A stretch of DNA of 64,000 bases, taken from assembly GCF_021233055.1 (NCBI RefSeq), contig NZ_CP089539.1, forward strand, positions 186,001 through 250,000, in the 5' to 3' direction. A model generated the notes under the pieces. It saw only the letters and a program-made list of their open reading frames with translations, searched no databases and had not been told where the DNA came from. The position numbers were made by a program, and so were the translations under genes. The number at the start of each line of letters is the position of its first letter. The stretch's first letter is position 1. Source of the stretch: Spirosoma oryzicola. GTDB taxonomy: Bacteria > Bacteroidota > Bacteroidia > Cytophagales > Spirosomataceae. Of this stretch, positions 63,557 to 64,000 are shown piece by piece.

Positions 63557-64000
63557 ATCGGGTAACCACATCAACCTTAGCCTATTTCTCGATTGAACTA
63601 GATTTAGACTCTTTTTCAAGAGTCGCACGTTGTATAGTTTATCGTTAAAAAGAGCCTTCCTGAATTGACACGCGCAGAACTTGTTTTTCTAAAGCGCTGT
63701 CATACCCTTTCCGTTTTTACTGAAATACTCAATTTCCGGTAATTCTCGACCTCATGGGCTGGATGGTGTCGACGTAGTTATGTGCTACCCTAACGAATGT
63801 TTAGCCACTTAATCACTCTAACCAAATTCTAAGGTTTCGTTAAGCCTTATCTAAGTTGGTCGGTGTTTAATAATCCATAAGCCGTTCGACTAATAGCGAC
63901 TATGGCTTGACTAAATACTTGTGACAGGTGAGTGATTCGATGCCGGTCGATCGATAGCTGGTAAAATCACAGCCACAACTATGACGTTTATGAATACGGA
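63557..64000. other. Intergenic region at the right edge
   Basis: No gene is recognisable. An ATG at 63981 begins a plus-strand frame that leaves the window after six codons, so it cannot be judged. The region is probably the promoter side of a gene beyond the edge. Confidence 0.4.

Noticed and set aside
63981-64000. Possible start of a further gene at the right edge
   Set aside because: Only six codons lie inside the window, too few to support a call.

Overview
The window looks like chromosomal DNA of a Bacteroidota bacterium, most likely a cytophagalean close to Spirosoma. The evidence is a SusC/SusD/SusE outer-membrane uptake set, a giant one-protein hybrid two-component regulator with a beta-propeller sensor, a surface protein with a C-terminal type IX secretion sorting domain, signal peptides that often end in Ala-Gln, lipoproteins, a FecI-like sigma factor and at least one promoter of the Bacteroidota -33/-7 type (TTTG, 21 bp, TAnnTTTG). 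The genus is an inference. No rRNA, tRNA, CRISPR array or intact insertion sequence was recognised.

Layout. 1-6 kb: the end of an ECF sigma factor gene, a divergent HxlR regulator/short-chain dehydrogenase pair, a GH43 arabinanase-like gene with a secreted companion, and two genes of unknown function. 6.2-10.4 kb: a 1402-residue hybrid sensor/AraC regulator. 11.3-21.3 kb: a TPR protein, then an OmpR-type two-component pair followed by TolC, RND pump and adaptor genes (one efflux operon). 21.6-25.7 kb: WrbA, a small unknown protein, a multi-pass membrane protein, and a NarL-type kinase and regulator. 26.3-33.6 kb: three tandem phage-tail-collar-domain proteins, a two-domain formyltransferase and a 1487-residue type IX secreted surface protein carrying a CBM3-like module. 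34.2-36.9 kb: a lone tyrosine recombinase, a decayed AraC regulator and a DUF2306 membrane protein. 37-44 kb: lipoproteins, an ECF sigma factor overlapping its presumed anti-sigma/beta-barrel partner, and a LytTR regulator. 44.4-60.9 kb: an alpha-mannan utilisation locus. 61.5-63.6 kb: a fasciclin-domain protein and a DUF2254 membrane protein.

How the genes work together. The mannan locus is one nine-gene minus-strand operon: MFS porter, SusC, SusD, SusE, GH76 lipoprotein, GH92 lipoprotein, a second GH76, ROK kinase and class I mannose-6-phosphate isomerase. Together they can bind alpha-mannan at the surface, cut its backbone and side chains, import the products, phosphorylate mannose and convert it to fructose 6-phosphate. 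A GntR/HutC regulator sits upstream, and the HutC-type operator core GTMTAKAC occurs both before the operon and before the regulator gene itself.

The least explained cluster is the 26.3-33.6 kb block: three collar proteins without any tail tube, sheath or baseplate genes, an enzyme with complete Met-tRNA formyltransferase architecture, and a CBM3-bearing adhesin, next to a signalling operon on one side and a solitary recombinase on the other. Several relics (a GH92 C-terminus, an AraC regulator, a possible fragment near 10.9 kb) show gene loss around these accessory regions.
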